A model generated the notes under the pieces. The model saw only the letters and a program-made list of their open reading frames with translations. It ran no database searches and was not told the origin of the DNA. Shown in pieces: positions 50,317 through 59,378 of a DNA stretch of 64,000 nt. Each line of letters begins with the position of its first letter. Position 1 is the first letter of the stretch. The position numbers were made by a program, and so were the translations under genes. The stretch comes from JBGAPI01 sp044221335 (GTDB lineage: Bacteria > Pseudomonadota > Gammaproteobacteria > Xanthomonadales > Ahniellaceae), in NCBI GenBank assembly GCA_044221335.1, contig JBGAPI010000025.1:1-64000 (forward strand), written 5' to 3'.

Positions 50317-51249
50317 ATGTCCGTAACCGACCAACGCAACGACACCCTGTTCCGCTGGCTCGTGACCAGCGCGGGCCTGTTCGTGCTGATTGCGCTGCTC
50401 GGTGCCGCGGCGTCGATGGCGCTCGGCGGACGCGAGGCCTTCCACACCTTCGGCTGGAAGTTCCTGGTCTCCGACGAGTGGGATCCGGTGGCCGGCCAGT
50501 TCGGCGCGCTGGTGCCGATCGTCGGCACCCTGGTCACCGCGCTGATCGCGATGCTGATCGCCGTTCCGGTGAGCTTCGGCATCGCGCTGTTCCTCACGGA
50601 AGTCGCGCCGCCCTGGCTGCGCACGCCGATCGGCTCCGCGATCGAGCTGCTGGCCGGCATCCCGTCGATCATCTACGGCATGTGGGGCCTGTTCGTGCTG
50701 GTGCCCGCGCTCGGCAACCACGTCTACCCCTGGATCAACGACCACCTCGGCCAGCTGCCGCTGGTCGGCGCGCTCTTCTCCGGTCCTCCGCTCGGCATCG
50801 GCATGCTGACCGCCGGACTGGTACTGGCGATCATGGTGATCCCGTTCATCTCCTCGGTGATGCGCGAGGTGTTCCTGACCGTGCCGTCGCGGCTCAAGGA
50901 ATCGGCCTACGCGCTCGGCTCCACCACCTTCGAGGTGGCCTGGGACGTGGTGCTGCCCTACACCCGCGGCGCGGTGATCGGCGGCATCTTCCTGGGGCTC
51001 GGCCGGGCGCTCGGCGAGACCATGGCGGTGACCTTCGTGCTCGGCAACGCACACCTTCTGACCGCGTCGCTGCTGATGCCGGGCAACTCGATCGCCGCCA
51101 CCATCGCCAACGAATTCGCCGAAGCCGACACCTCGCTGTACCGCTCGTCGCTGATCGCGCTCGGCTTCCTGCTGTTCGTCGTCACCTTCGTGGTCCTGGC
51201 GATCGCGCGCCTGCTGCTGGCGCAACTGAAGCGCCGGGAGGGCAACTGA
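50317..51249 (+). CDS. pstC: Phosphate ABC transporter permease PstC
   Basis: A 310-residue permease with six membrane helices. The cytoplasmic coupling loop SAYALGSTTFEVAWDVVLPYTRGAVIGGIFLGLGRALGETMAV is the ABC permease EAA-like region. ELLAGIPSIIYGMWGL is family-typical. The stop overlaps the pstA start by one base (TGATG). Start 50317 leaves a short N-terminal tail before the first helix. Confidence 0.95.
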   Translation: MSVTDQRNDTLFRWLVTSAGLFVLIALLGAAASMALGGREAFHTFGWKFLVSDEWDPVAGQFGALVPIVGTLVTALIAMLIAVPVSFGIALFLTEVAPPWLRTPIGSAIELLAGIPSIIYGMWGLFVLVPALGNHVYPWINDHLGQLPLVGALFSGPPLGIGMLTAGLVLAIMVIPFISSVMREVFLTVPSRLKESAYALGSTTFEVAWDVVLPYTRGAVIGGIFLGLGRALGETMAVTFVLGNAHLLTASLLMPGNSIAATIANEFAEADTSLYRSSLIALGFLLFVVTFVVLAIARLLLAQLKRREGN

Positions 51250-52124
51250 TGTCCGCCGTCGTGCTCGACTACGCCGAGCGCCGCTACCGCCGGCGCCGCC
51301 TGATCAACGGCATCGCTCTGCTGCTGTCCGGCGCGGCGACGCTGTTCGGCCTGTTCTGGCTGGTGTGGATCCTCGGCACCACCGTGATGAAGGGCCTCTC
51401 CGCGTTCAACTGGGCGCTGTTCACCCAGATGACACCGCCACCGAACGAGAACAGCGGCGGCATGGCCAACGCGCTCGCCGGCTCGGCGTTGATGTGCACG
51501 CTGGCGATCCTGATCGGCGCCCCGATCGGCATCCTGGCCGGCACCTACCTCGCCGAGTACGCCAACCACCGCCGCATCGGCGACGCCCTGCGCTTCGTCA
51601 ACGACATCCTGCTGTCGGCGCCCTCGATCGTGATGGGCCTGTTCGTCTACTCGCTGGTGGTGGCGCCGCTCGGCGGCTTTTCCGGCTTCGCCGGCGCGAT
51701 CGCGCTCGCCTTCATCGTGCTGCCCGTCGTCGTGCGCACCACCGACGAGATGCTGCGCCTGGTACCCGCGCAGATGCGCGAGGCCGCGCTGTCGCTCGGC
51801 ATTCCGGTGTGGAAGGTCAATGTCCAGATCCTGCTGCGCGCCGCCGCGCCCGGCATCCTCACCGGCGTGCTGCTGGCGCTGGCGCGGATCAGCGGCGAGA
51901 CCGCGCCGCTGCTGTTCACCTCGCTGTCCAACCAGTACTGGAATGCCGACCTCACAAAGCCGATGGCCAACGTGCCGGTGATGGTGTTCCAGTTCGCGAT
52001 GAGTCCGTTCGAGTACTGGAATACGCTGGCCTGGGCCGGCGCCTTCCTGGTCACGCTGTTCGTGCTGCTGGTGAGCGTCACTGCCCGCTATTTCGTCTCG
52101 CGCAAGAGTCACGCCAATGAATGA
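51249..52124 (+). CDS. pstA: Phosphate ABC transporter permease PstA
   Basis: A 291-residue permease, the partner of PstC. SAPSIVMGLFVYSLVV and the coupling loop EAALSLGIPVWKVNVQILLRAAAPGILTGVLLALARISGETAPLL are characteristic of PstA. Six helices are predicted. The start shares one base with the pstC stop and the pstB start lies 8 bases inside its 3' end, so pstC, pstA and pstB are translationally coupled. Confidence 0.95.
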   Translation: MSAVVLDYAERRYRRRRLINGIALLLSGAATLFGLFWLVWILGTTVMKGLSAFNWALFTQMTPPPNENSGGMANALAGSALMCTLAILIGAPIGILAGTYLAEYANHRRIGDALRFVNDILLSAPSIVMGLFVYSLVVAPLGGFSGFAGAIALAFIVLPVVVRTTDEMLRLVPAQMREAALSLGIPVWKVNVQILLRAAAPGILTGVLLALARISGETAPLLFTSLSNQYWNADLTKPMANVPVMVFQFAMSPFEYWNTLAWAGAFLVTLFVLLVSVTARYFVSRKSHANE

Positions 52125-52917
52125 CGTCGCCCACGCCGTCGCGCCCGCCGCGGTCGCGAATCCGCCGCCCAAGCTCGCCGCGCGCGGGCTGGAGTTCTAC
52201 TATGGCGACTATCGCGCGCTGAAGCCGCTCGACCTCGCCATCGCGGAGAAGCGCGTGACCGCGCTGATCGGACCCTCGGGCTGCGGCAAGTCGACCCTGC
52301 TGCGCATCTTCAACCGCATCTACTCGATCTATCCCGGCCAGCGCGCGACCGGCGAGGTGATCCTGGACGGTGAAAACATCCTCGACCCCAAGTACCCGCT
52401 GAATCGCCTGCGCAGCAAGGTCGGCATGGTGTTCCAGAAGCCGGTGCCGTTCCCGATGTCGATCTACGACAACATCGCCTACGGCATCAAGCACTACGAG
52501 AAGCTCGACCGTGCCGCGCTCGACGCGCGGGTCGAGGAGGCGCTGACCCAGGCCGCACTGTGGGACGAGGTCAAGGACAAGCTGACGAAGAGCGCACTCG
52601 GCCTGTCGGGCGGCCAGCAGCAGCGCCTGTGCATCGCGCGTGCGGTGGCGCTGAAGCCCGCCGCGCTGCTGCTCGACGAACCGACCTCGGCGCTCGATCC
52701 GATCGCCACGGCGCGGATCGAACAGCTGATCGAGGAGCTGAAGCCGCACTACACGATCGCGATCGTGACCCACAACATGCAGCAGGCCTCGCGCATCTCC
52801 GACTACACCGCGTTCATGTATCTCGGCAGCCTGATCGAGTTCGGCGAGACCGAGCAGATCTTCGAGCGGCCGCGCGAGAAGATGACCGAGGACTACATCA
52901 CCGGCCGCTACGGCTGA
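52117..52917 (+). CDS. pstB: Phosphate ABC transporter ATPase PstB
   Basis: A 266-residue ABC ATPase. Walker A GPSGCGKST, Q loop VFQKPVPFP, signature LSGGQQQRLC, Walker B ALLLDEPTSALD and the switch His in TIAIVTHNMQQA are all intact. GKSTLLRIFNR and SIYDNIAYGIK are PstB-specific. It energises PstCA. It overlaps pstA by 8 bases and is followed after 25 bases by phoU. Confidence 0.97.
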   Translation: MNDVAHAVAPAAVANPPPKLAARGLEFYYGDYRALKPLDLAIAEKRVTALIGPSGCGKSTLLRIFNRIYSIYPGQRATGEVILDGENILDPKYPLNRLRSKVGMVFQKPVPFPMSIYDNIAYGIKHYEKLDRAALDARVEEALTQAALWDEVKDKLTKSALGLSGGQQQRLCIARAVALKPAALLLDEPTSALDPIATARIEQLIEELKPHYTIAIVTHNMQQASRISDYTAFMYLGSLIEFGETEQIFERPREKMTEDYITGRYG

Positions 52918-52942
52918 CCAGCGACCGCGAGGATCGAACATC

Positions 52943-53644
52943 ATGGCATCCGAACACATCGTCAAGAGCTTCGACGAGGAGCTCGACCAGCTGACCACGG
53001 CGATCGCCCGCATGGGCGCGATGAGCCAGTCGCAGCTGTCGGCGGCGATCGCCGCCCTGCTCGCCCACGACTCCGCCGCCTCCGCCCGCGTCGTGAAAGG
53101 CGACCTCGACGTCGACGCGCTCGAACGCGAGGTCGAGGCGAAGGCGCTGAAGGTGCTGGCGATGCGCCATCCGATCGCCCGCGACCTCCGGATGGTGCTC
53201 GCCGCGATCCGGATCAGCATCGAGTTCGAGCGGATCTGCGACTTCGCGAAGAACATCGCCAAGCGGGGAATCGCGCTGCGCGCGAATCCCCCGGTTGATC
53301 TGCTGAACAGGATTGCCGGGTTGGCGGAGTTGGCGCAGGGGCTGCTGCGTGAGGTGCTGGCGTCGTTCTCGGGGCGCGACGTGGCGCTGGCGCTGAAGGT
53401 GTGGGCCAGCGACGAGAAGCTGGACGAGGCCTACAGCGCGGTTCACCTCGGCATCCTCGACCACATGCGCGCGCACCCGGAGTTCGTCGGCGACGGCAGC
53501 CACCTGCTGTTCGTCGCGAAGAACATCGAACGGATCGGCGACCACGCGACCAACATCGCGGAATCGGTGCACTTCATGGTCAGCGGCGAGGCCCTGACCG
53601 CGGAGCGCCCGAAGGGCGACACCTCGAGCGGTACCGGGGCCTGA
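52943..53644 (+). CDS. phoU: Phosphate signalling regulator PhoU
   Basis: A 233-residue helical protein of two PhoU three-helix bundles. The N-terminal bundle has the metal-binding pattern MRHPIARDLRMVLAAIRISIEFERICDFAKNIAKR, the second HLLFVAKNIERIGDHATNIAESVHFM (ERIGDH type). PhoU connects the Pst transporter to PhoR and shuts the Pho regulon under phosphate excess. Last gene of the coupled pst unit; no phoB/phoR is in the window. Confidence 0.95.
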   Translation: MASEHIVKSFDEELDQLTTAIARMGAMSQSQLSAAIAALLAHDSAASARVVKGDLDVDALEREVEAKALKVLAMRHPIARDLRMVLAAIRISIEFERICDFAKNIAKRGIALRANPPVDLLNRIAGLAELAQGLLREVLASFSGRDVALALKVWASDEKLDEAYSAVHLGILDHMRAHPEFVGDGSHLLFVAKNIERIGDHATNIAESVHFMVSGEALTAERPKGDTSSGTGA

Positions 53645-53678
53645 GAACGATTGCAACGGCCGGTTCCGCTGGCCGCCG

Positions 53679-53685
53679 CTGTCAC
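53679..53685 (+). promoter_or_regulatory. Pho half-site before the porin gene
   Basis: A perfect CTGTCAC half-site 69 bases before the porin ATG; the 7 bases four positions later (ATGCAAG) match the second half only weakly. A PhoB-dependent promoter for the porin is plausible from gene content and this half-site but not shown. Confidence 0.35.
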
Positions 53686-53754
53686 ATCCATGCAAGATTC
53701 GGCGGCTACCTTGCCGCCCGCCCCACTACCCCACCCCACCTTGGTGACACAACA

Positions 53755-54915
53755 ATGAAACTCGCTCCCAGGATTCTCGCGGTCGCCGTGCTCGCGGCGC
53801 TCGCGCACAACGCCCGCGCCGAGATCGCGATCGACGTGATCGGCGGCTACGAAGTGAGCCTCGAGGGCCTGATGCAGGCCGAAGGCGACTTCTTCCACAA
53901 CGACGTGGTCGACCTCAACGCGCCGTCGACCCGCAACAACGGCAAGGACACCGAGTTCGACATGCGCCGCGCCGAGGTGCTGCTGAAGGGCAAGGGCACC
54001 GATTTCGACTGGATCATCGGCTACGACGGCAAGCTCAACAAGTGGCTCGACGTCAACCTCAAGTACAAGATGGGCACGTCCTACCTGATGGCGGGCCAGT
54101 ACAAGCAGCCGAACAGCATGGAAGAGCTGTCCTCGACGCGCTTCAACGACTTCATCTCGAAGGCGATGGTCACCAACCTGTACGGCATGTCGCGCCGCGT
54201 GGGCATCGCCTACGGCCATGACGATGCCGCCAACTGGGGCTACCAGGTCAGCGTGTTCGGCCGCGAGCTGACCCGCAACACCAACCAGGGCGCCGGCTTC
54301 GGCGGTCGCTTCTACTACGCGCCGATCAACACCGCCGGAAACATCCTCCACCTCGGCATCTCGGCGGTCGACTACGACACCGACCACTTCGACACCCTGC
54401 GCGCCCGCGTCCGCCCGGACGCCGACCTCGCGCTGAACCGCCTGGTCGACTCCGGCACGCTGAAGGACGCCGACCGCCGCCGTACCGTCGGCCTCGAGTC
54501 GATGTACGTCGACGGCCCGTTCAAGGTCGCCGGCGAGTACATGCGCCAGCGCACGACCCGCTTCGATCACCCGAACTACACCGGCGACAGCTGGTACGTG
54601 TCGGGCCTCTGGAACCTCACCGGAGAGACCTGGGGCTACAAGGGCGGCGTCGTCCAGCAGCAGCTGCCGAACGATCCGGAGTCCGGCATGTGGCAGCTCG
54701 GCCTGCGCTACGACAAGACCGATCTCAATGACGCCGGCGTGTTCGGCGGCACCGAGCACAACGTCACCGTCGGTGCGAACTACTACTGGCGCTCGAACTT
54801 CAAGGTCGCCGTGAACTACGTCGACGTCAGCAGCACCAAGTTCTCGTCGACGCTGCACCGCGACGTCAGCGACGACCCGAACATCTTCGAGGTGCGCTTC
54901 CAGTTCTACTGGTGA
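53755..54915 (+). CDS. Phosphate-selective porin (OprO/OprP type)
   Basis: A 386-residue outer membrane beta-barrel. The signal peptide ends NARA; the mature part alternates short beta strands with aromatic girdles, e.g. FDWIIGYDGKLNKWLDVNLKYKMGTSYLMAGQYKQPNS, and ends FEVRFQFYW, an outer-membrane assembly signal with C-terminal aromatic residue. FDMRRAEVLLKGKG near residue 60 fits the OprO/OprP family. Directly after the pst-phoU genes, it probably admits phosphate or polyphosphate. A strong terminator follows at 55027-55057. Confidence 0.88.
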   Translation: MKLAPRILAVAVLAALAHNARAEIAIDVIGGYEVSLEGLMQAEGDFFHNDVVDLNAPSTRNNGKDTEFDMRRAEVLLKGKGTDFDWIIGYDGKLNKWLDVNLKYKMGTSYLMAGQYKQPNSMEELSSTRFNDFISKAMVTNLYGMSRRVGIAYGHDDAANWGYQVSVFGRELTRNTNQGAGFGGRFYYAPINTAGNILHLGISAVDYDTDHFDTLRARVRPDADLALNRLVDSGTLKDADRRRTVGLESMYVDGPFKVAGEYMRQRTTRFDHPNYTGDSWYVSGLWNLTGETWGYKGGVVQQQLPNDPESGMWQLGLRYDKTDLNDAGVFGGTEHNVTVGANYYWRSNFKVAVNYVDVSSTKFSSTLHRDVSDDPNIFEVRFQFYW

Positions 54916-55026
54916 GGAATTCGTGGCCGCGGAGCGCGCGCCCTGGTCGGGTCGCGCTTCGCGACGGCCACGAACTCCTCCGGTGGCGGCAGAAGGAGAT
55001 CTCCTTTCTGCGAGATGGAAATCCGG

Positions 55027-55057
55027 ACGCCGGGCAGATGGCCCGGCGTTCTTTTTT
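55027..55057 (+). terminator. Rho-independent terminator after the porin gene
   Basis: ACGCCGGGC, loop AGAT, GGCCCGGCGT then TCTTTTTT. A further inverted repeat (GAATTCGTGGCC with GGCCACGAACTC, 54917-54979) lies between the stop and this terminator. 55058-55236 holds nothing recognised. Confidence 0.9.
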
Positions 55058-55236
55058 CCGGGACGGGCATGCCACTTGCGGGTCGTCCCTGCGAGATCGT
55101 CGACAGTCGTGGCCGCTACGGCGCCGTCGGACCCATCGTCCGGACAAGAGTGACGCGGTGACGGCCGGAGCCACCATCGTCGGAGCATGCTCATCCGACT
55201 TGGCCTCCCCGTGGCCCACGGAGAAGCCGGAGCCGG

Positions 55237-55878
55237 TCAGCCAACGGCAACGCCGGCCGCTTCCGCCCGCTTGCGGACGGCGTACACCGACGCCGGCGGC
55301 AGATTGCGCCAGGTGTGCGCGATGCGCTCCGCGACGAGGCCGAGCTCGTCGAGCAGGTCGGCCTCGATCGGGCAGTAGGACTGGTAGGTGAACTGGTAAA
55401 GCGCGGCCCCCGGGACGAGCCGGGAGAAGGCTCCGGCGAGGATGTCGCGCACGATCGCGCGGCGCATCCAGATCAGGGGCAGGCCGCTGACGGCCGCACC
55501 GAAGCGGCGCGCGGCGCGCTCGTCGTCGTGTGCCAGCAGTGCGGCGTTGATCCGGAGCACGTCGGCGAGCGGATAGCGTTCGCGCAGTTCGTCCGCGAGC
55601 CGGGCGTCGGCCTCGACCAGCACGAGGTCGCGCTCGGCGACGCCACGCGCCAGCAGCGCCGCAGTGAAGACGCCGGTCCCGGGGCCGAGTTCCAGCACCG
55701 GCCCCGCCGCGGGGTCGACGGCCGCGGTGATCAGCTCTGCGAGGCGCCGTCCCGAGGGCACGATCGAGGCGATGCCGATCGGATCGGCGATCCAGGAGCG
55801 CAGGAACAGGCCGGCCTGGCGCAGGCGCGACGAGCGCGCGGCAGAGGCGATGCGGGGGTCGCCGAGGGAGGTGCTCAT
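55237..55878 (-). CDS. SAM-dependent phospholipid N-methyltransferase
   Basis: A 213-residue class I methyltransferase. FLRSWIADPIGIASIVPSGRRLAELI precedes the SAM site PVLELGPGTGVFTAALL (about 60-77), followed by ERDLVLVEADARLADELRERYP. FSRLVPGAALYQFTYQSYCPI is typical of bacterial PmtA-type enzymes that methylate phosphatidylethanolamine. Adjacent phosphatidylserine decarboxylase, which makes phosphatidylethanolamine, supports that substrate (inference). Whether mono-, di- or trimethylation occurs cannot be told. Confidence 0.82.
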   Translation of the reverse strand: MSTSLGDPRIASAARSSRLRQAGLFLRSWIADPIGIASIVPSGRRLAELITAAVDPAAGPVLELGPGTGVFTAALLARGVAERDLVLVEADARLADELRERYPLADVLRINAALLAHDDERAARRFGAAVSGLPLIWMRRAIVRDILAGAFSRLVPGAALYQFTYQSYCPIEADLLDELGLVAERIAHTWRNLPPASVYAVRKRAEAAGVAVG

Positions 55879-55919
55879 GGCGATTGGATAGCGCGCGACG
55901 GCGACAGCACGATGACAGC

Positions 55920-56052
55920 GCCCCTCACCCTGCCCTCTCCCCCGCCAGCGAGGGCGAGGAAGGCACAGCAGCGCCTCGCAATCATGATCCGTCGGGACCG
56001 GCGAGCAGTCCCCCGCTCCCTCGACCGCGGGGGAGAGGGTCAGGGTGAGGGG
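55920..56052. repeat. CCCCTCACCCTGCCCTCTCC inverted repeat
   Basis: The left arm (55921-55945) and right arm (about 56028-56052) are reverse complements with few mismatches, enclosing an 80-bp spacer. It is a longer version of the element at 12880-12927. The right arm holds the TGA stop (56040-56042) of the decarboxylase gene. Confidence 0.75.
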
Positions 56053-56915
56053 GCCCGCTGCAGCAAGGCCTCACCCATCCGGATCCGCCTTCCGCTCGCG
56101 ATCCCCGCCGCCAGCCCGAAGCCCGGGGGCGCAAACACGAGGATCGTCGAGCCCTGCTCGAACCAGCCCATCTCCTCGCCGCGGGAAAGCGGCCAGTCGC
56201 AGGCGAGGTCGTTCGGGCCGTCGTAGTCGAGGTGCAGGTGCAGATCCGGCCCGAGGAGGCGAAGGCTCGCGACCAGCACCGCGGCGACCGGCACCAGCCA
56301 CAGCACCGCACCGTCGTCGGCGAGGCGGAAACGCAGCGCCGCGCGCTCGTTGCGGCAGAACAGTTTCGACACGCGCGCCAGCGTCGGCGGATTGACGTTC
56401 CAGACGTCGCCGGGAATGAAATGCAGCGCTTCGACTCGACCGTCCGCCGGCGCGTGGAAATGGTGGTACATCGCCGAGGTCAGGCGCAGCGTGACGTAGC
56501 AGCCGTGGCGCAGCAGCCCCTCCGGGAAGGCCGTCCCGAGCAGCTCGTCGAGGGCGTAGCTCATGCCCTTGGCCTGGTAGACGCGGCCGTCCTCGATCGC
56601 GCCGCAGGCGCCGACGATCGCGTCGCAGGGCGAGACCAGGACCCCGCGATCGGGGTCGATCGGACGCGCACCAGGCTTCAGGCGCCGCACGAACACGTCG
56701 TGGAGGCTGCGGTAGTCGCGCTCCTCGGCCTCGGCAAGGTCGAGGTCGGTGAACAGCCGCCACAGTGCGACCGAGGCATCGCGCAGCCAGGGCCGCTCGA
56801 TCCGCGACAGGCGTCCGACCAGGCGGGTCAGCCAGGCGCGCGGCAGGCCGTTGCTGAGGTGGAAGTTGAGCGCGTCGTTGGCCGCGAGGCTGCGGAGGAA
56901 TCCGTAGGGTTTCAT
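56040..56915 (-). CDS. psd: Phosphatidylserine decarboxylase proenzyme
   Basis: A 291-residue pyruvoyl enzyme that makes phosphatidylethanolamine. VSPCDAIVGACG, TLRLTSAMYHHFHAPADGRVE (the His of the HxxHxP block) and the C-terminal self-cleavage motif FEQGSTILVF are seen; cleavage between Gly255 and Ser256 would create the alpha chain with pyruvoyl group. The family LGST is GST here after Gln, a known type of variation. The last residues (APSP) and the stop come from a palindromic repeat, so the C-terminus may be recently altered. It is divergent from the aminotransferase at 56964 and upstream of the methyltransferase. Confidence 0.92.
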   Translation of the reverse strand: MKPYGFLRSLAANDALNFHLSNGLPRAWLTRLVGRLSRIERPWLRDASVALWRLFTDLDLAEAEERDYRSLHDVFVRRLKPGARPIDPDRGVLVSPCDAIVGACGAIEDGRVYQAKGMSYALDELLGTAFPEGLLRHGCYVTLRLTSAMYHHFHAPADGRVEALHFIPGDVWNVNPPTLARVSKLFCRNERAALRFRLADDGAVLWLVPVAAVLVASLRLLGPDLHLHLDYDGPNDLACDWPLSRGEEMGWFEQGSTILVFAPPGFGLAAGIASGRRIRMGEALLQRAPSP

Positions 56916-56963
56916 ACCAGGGTCAAAAGCGGTCGGTAGAAAGCGGGGGAACCGGAGACCCTC

Positions 56964-58658
56964 ATGATCGACTGGATTCCTTACGCCGGCATTGCGGCCG
57001 CCGCCCTCGTCGCGCCCCGGGCGATCGCCCGGCTGCAGCTGTCGCTGGCGAAACACCCTTCGCTGACCGGACACGGCCGGATCGCGAAGCGACTCGCCTC
57101 CTGGCTGCCCGCGGTGGACTACGACGAGGCGCGCTTCTTCGCGGCCGACGCCGCACCGGAGGCTGTCGTCGCACAGCGTCGCTCGGGCTTCGACGCCCTG
57201 GTCGCCCGGCTCGGCGGCAGCGCGCCGACCACCGTCGCACTCACCCGCGCGGCCCGCGAGGGGCTGTCCGACCTGCAGTTCACCGGGCGCTACCGGGCGC
57301 CGTTCCAGTTCAGCCGCTACCTCGGGACGCGCTTGAGTCTCGGCGCCTTCGTCGCCGCCGCCGACGGCGTGGAACTGGTCGATCTCGACGGCAATCGCCG
57401 CTACGACCTCACCGGCAGCTACGGCGTGAACCTGTTCGGCCACGACTTCTACCGCGACTGCATGGCCGAGGCGCAGCGCGCGGCCACCGCGCACGGCGCC
57501 GTGCTCGGCAACTACCACCCCTGCATCGCCGACAACGTCACGCGACTGAAGGCGATCTCCGGACTCGACGAGGTCTCGTTCCACATGTCCGGCACCGAAG
57601 CAGTGATGCAGGCCGTGCGACTCGCCCGCTACCACACCGGTCGCCGCCGCCTGGTGCGCTTCTCCGGCGCCTATCACGGCTGGTGGGGCGACGTGCAGCC
57701 GGGACCCGGCAACCCGCTGCAGCCCGACGACACGCTGACGCTCGCCGAGTGCTCGGCGCGCAGCCTCCGGGTACTGGAGCAGCGCCGCGATGTCGCCTGC
57801 GTCCTGGTCAACCCGCTGCAGGCGCTGCATCCGAACGCCGCGGCGCCGGGCGACTCCGCGCTGGTCGACGGCAGCCGCCGCGCCGGCGTCGACCGGGCCG
57901 CCTACACCCGCTGGCTCGCCGCGCTGCGCTCGGTGTGCAGCGCGCGCGGCATCGTGCTGATCCTCGACGAAGTGTTCGTCGGCTTCCGCCTCGCCCGCGG
58001 CGGCGCGCAGGAGTACTTCGACGTCCGCGCCGACCTGGTCACCTACGGCAAGACCCTCGGCGGCGGCCTGCCGGTCGGCGTCCTGTGCGGCCGCGCCGCG
58101 CTGATGAAGCGCTACCGCGAGGACCATCCGGCCGACATCTGCTTCGCCCGAGGCACCTTCAACGCGCACCCGATGGTGATGGCGGCGATGAACGCCTTCC
58201 TCACCCGCCTCGACACGTCGGCGATCGCCGCGCACTACGACGGCCTCGACGAACGCTGGAACGATCGCGCCGCGCTGCTCAACCGCCGCCTCGACGCCGC
58301 CGGCCTGCCGGTACGGGTCGCGAACCTGTCGAGCATCTTCACCGTGACCTACACGCAGGCGTCGCGCTACCACTGGATGCTGCAGTTCTACCTGCGCGAC
58401 GCCGGACTCGCCCTGCCCTGGACCGGCAGCGGCCGGTTGATCTTCAGCCTCGACTACGACGACGCGCGCTATGCCGCGGTGGTCGAGCGCTTCGTCGCGG
58501 CGGCGCAGTCGATGCAGGCGGACGGCTGGTGGTGGTCGTCGCCGGAACTGACCGCGAAGCGCATCCGCCGCACGATCCTGCGCGAGTTCATCGCCGCGCG
58601 CTTCGGTCGTCGGCGCGTCGCGGACGCGATCGCCCCGGAGGCGACCGCCGACTCGTAG
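56964..58658 (+). CDS. Class III PLP-dependent aminotransferase
   Basis: A 564-residue protein with an N-terminal hydrophobic segment (IPYAGIAAAALVAPRAIARL) and a class III aminotransferase core: GSYGVNLFGHDFY, HMSGTEAVMQAVRLAR (PLP phosphate), FSGAYHGWWGD, LILDEVFVGFR (Asp to PLP N1) and the Schiff-base Lys in LVTYGKTLGGGLPVGVLCG. It is related to glutamate-1-semialdehyde aminomutase but has about 100 extra N-terminal and extra C-terminal residues, so haem synthesis is unlikely. It is divergent from psd with 48 bp between. A role in amino-lipid metabolism is inferred from location only. Confidence 0.78.
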   Translation: MIDWIPYAGIAAAALVAPRAIARLQLSLAKHPSLTGHGRIAKRLASWLPAVDYDEARFFAADAAPEAVVAQRRSGFDALVARLGGSAPTTVALTRAAREGLSDLQFTGRYRAPFQFSRYLGTRLSLGAFVAAADGVELVDLDGNRRYDLTGSYGVNLFGHDFYRDCMAEAQRAATAHGAVLGNYHPCIADNVTRLKAISGLDEVSFHMSGTEAVMQAVRLARYHTGRRRLVRFSGAYHGWWGDVQPGPGNPLQPDDTLTLAECSARSLRVLEQRRDVACVLVNPLQALHPNAAAPGDSALVDGSRRAGVDRAAYTRWLAALRSVCSARGIVLILDEVFVGFRLARGGAQEYFDVRADLVTYGKTLGGGLPVGVLCGRAALMKRYREDHPADICFARGTFNAHPMVMAAMNAFLTRLDTSAIAAHYDGLDERWNDRAALLNRRLDAAGLPVRVANLSSIFTVTYTQASRYHWMLQFYLRDAGLALPWTGSGRLIFSLDYDDARYAAVVERFVAAAQSMQADGWWWSSPELTAKRIRRTILREFIAARFGRRRVADAIAPEATADS

Positions 58659-58697
58659 GCTGCGGCTCCGACACTCCCGCGCCAGCCCGTCGCGTCG

Positions 58698-59378
58698 TCA
58701 CGATCGCGCCGGAGTCGCAACGGCACCGGCACCCAGGCACGTCGCCGCCCGCCATCCGGCCAGTGCCCCGGCGAGCTGCGCGAGCACGAAGCCGGCGACG
58801 TCGTCCGGCCGGATCCCGGCGAAGGTCTGCGTCAACGAGCGGGCCAGCGTCACCGCGGGATTCGCGAACGACGTGCTGGACGTGAACCAGTACGCCGCGA
58901 AGATGTAGGCCGCGACCAGCACCGGCAGTGCCTCCCGACGCTGGCGCAGGCCCAGCACGATCGTGAACACCAGCCCGAAGGTCGCGACGCCCTCGGAGAG
59001 CCACTGCGCGGAGCCGCTGCGTACATGCGTACCGGGCTGGATCAGCGGCAGCTCGAACATCGCGTGGGCCAGCAGGACCCCGAGGATCGCGGCGAGCACC
59101 TGCACGCCGACATAGGCCAGCGCATCACGGATGCTCAACTCGCCGCGCAATCGCATCACCAGCGTCACCGCCGGATTGAACTGCGCACCGGAGACCGTTC
59201 CGAGCAGGACGATCAGCACGTACAGCAGCGCGGCGGTCGCACCGGCATTGGCGAGCAGCGCGACGGCGTCGTTGCCCTGCCCCAGCCTCACCCCCATGAT
59301 GCCGGAGCCCACCACGGTGGCGAGCAGCAGCAGCGTGCCGACGAACTCGGCGGCGAGGCGATGTCGCAGCGGCATCAC
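58698..59378 (-). CDS. Aquaglyceroporin of the arsenic operon (AqpS-like)
   Basis: A 226-residue MIP channel with six helices and two NPA boxes, GAQFNPAVTLVM (about 64-75) and SFANPAVTLARS (about 170-181). In other bacteria (for example Sinorhizobium meliloti) an aquaporin replaces the ArsB pump, letting arsenite formed by ArsC leave down its gradient. It overlaps the arsC stop by 4 bases and belongs to the arsR-arsC-aqp unit. No ArsB/Acr3 pump gene is in the window. Confidence 0.88.
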   Translation of the reverse strand: MMPLRHRLAAEFVGTLLLLATVVGSGIMGVRLGQGNDAVALLANAGATAALLYVLIVLLGTVSGAQFNPAVTLVMRLRGELSIRDALAYVGVQVLAAILGVLLAHAMFELPLIQPGTHVRSGSAQWLSEGVATFGLVFTIVLGLRQRREALPVLVAAYIFAAYWFTSSTSFANPAVTLARSLTQTFAGIRPDDVAGFVLAQLAGALAGWRAATCLGAGAVATPARS

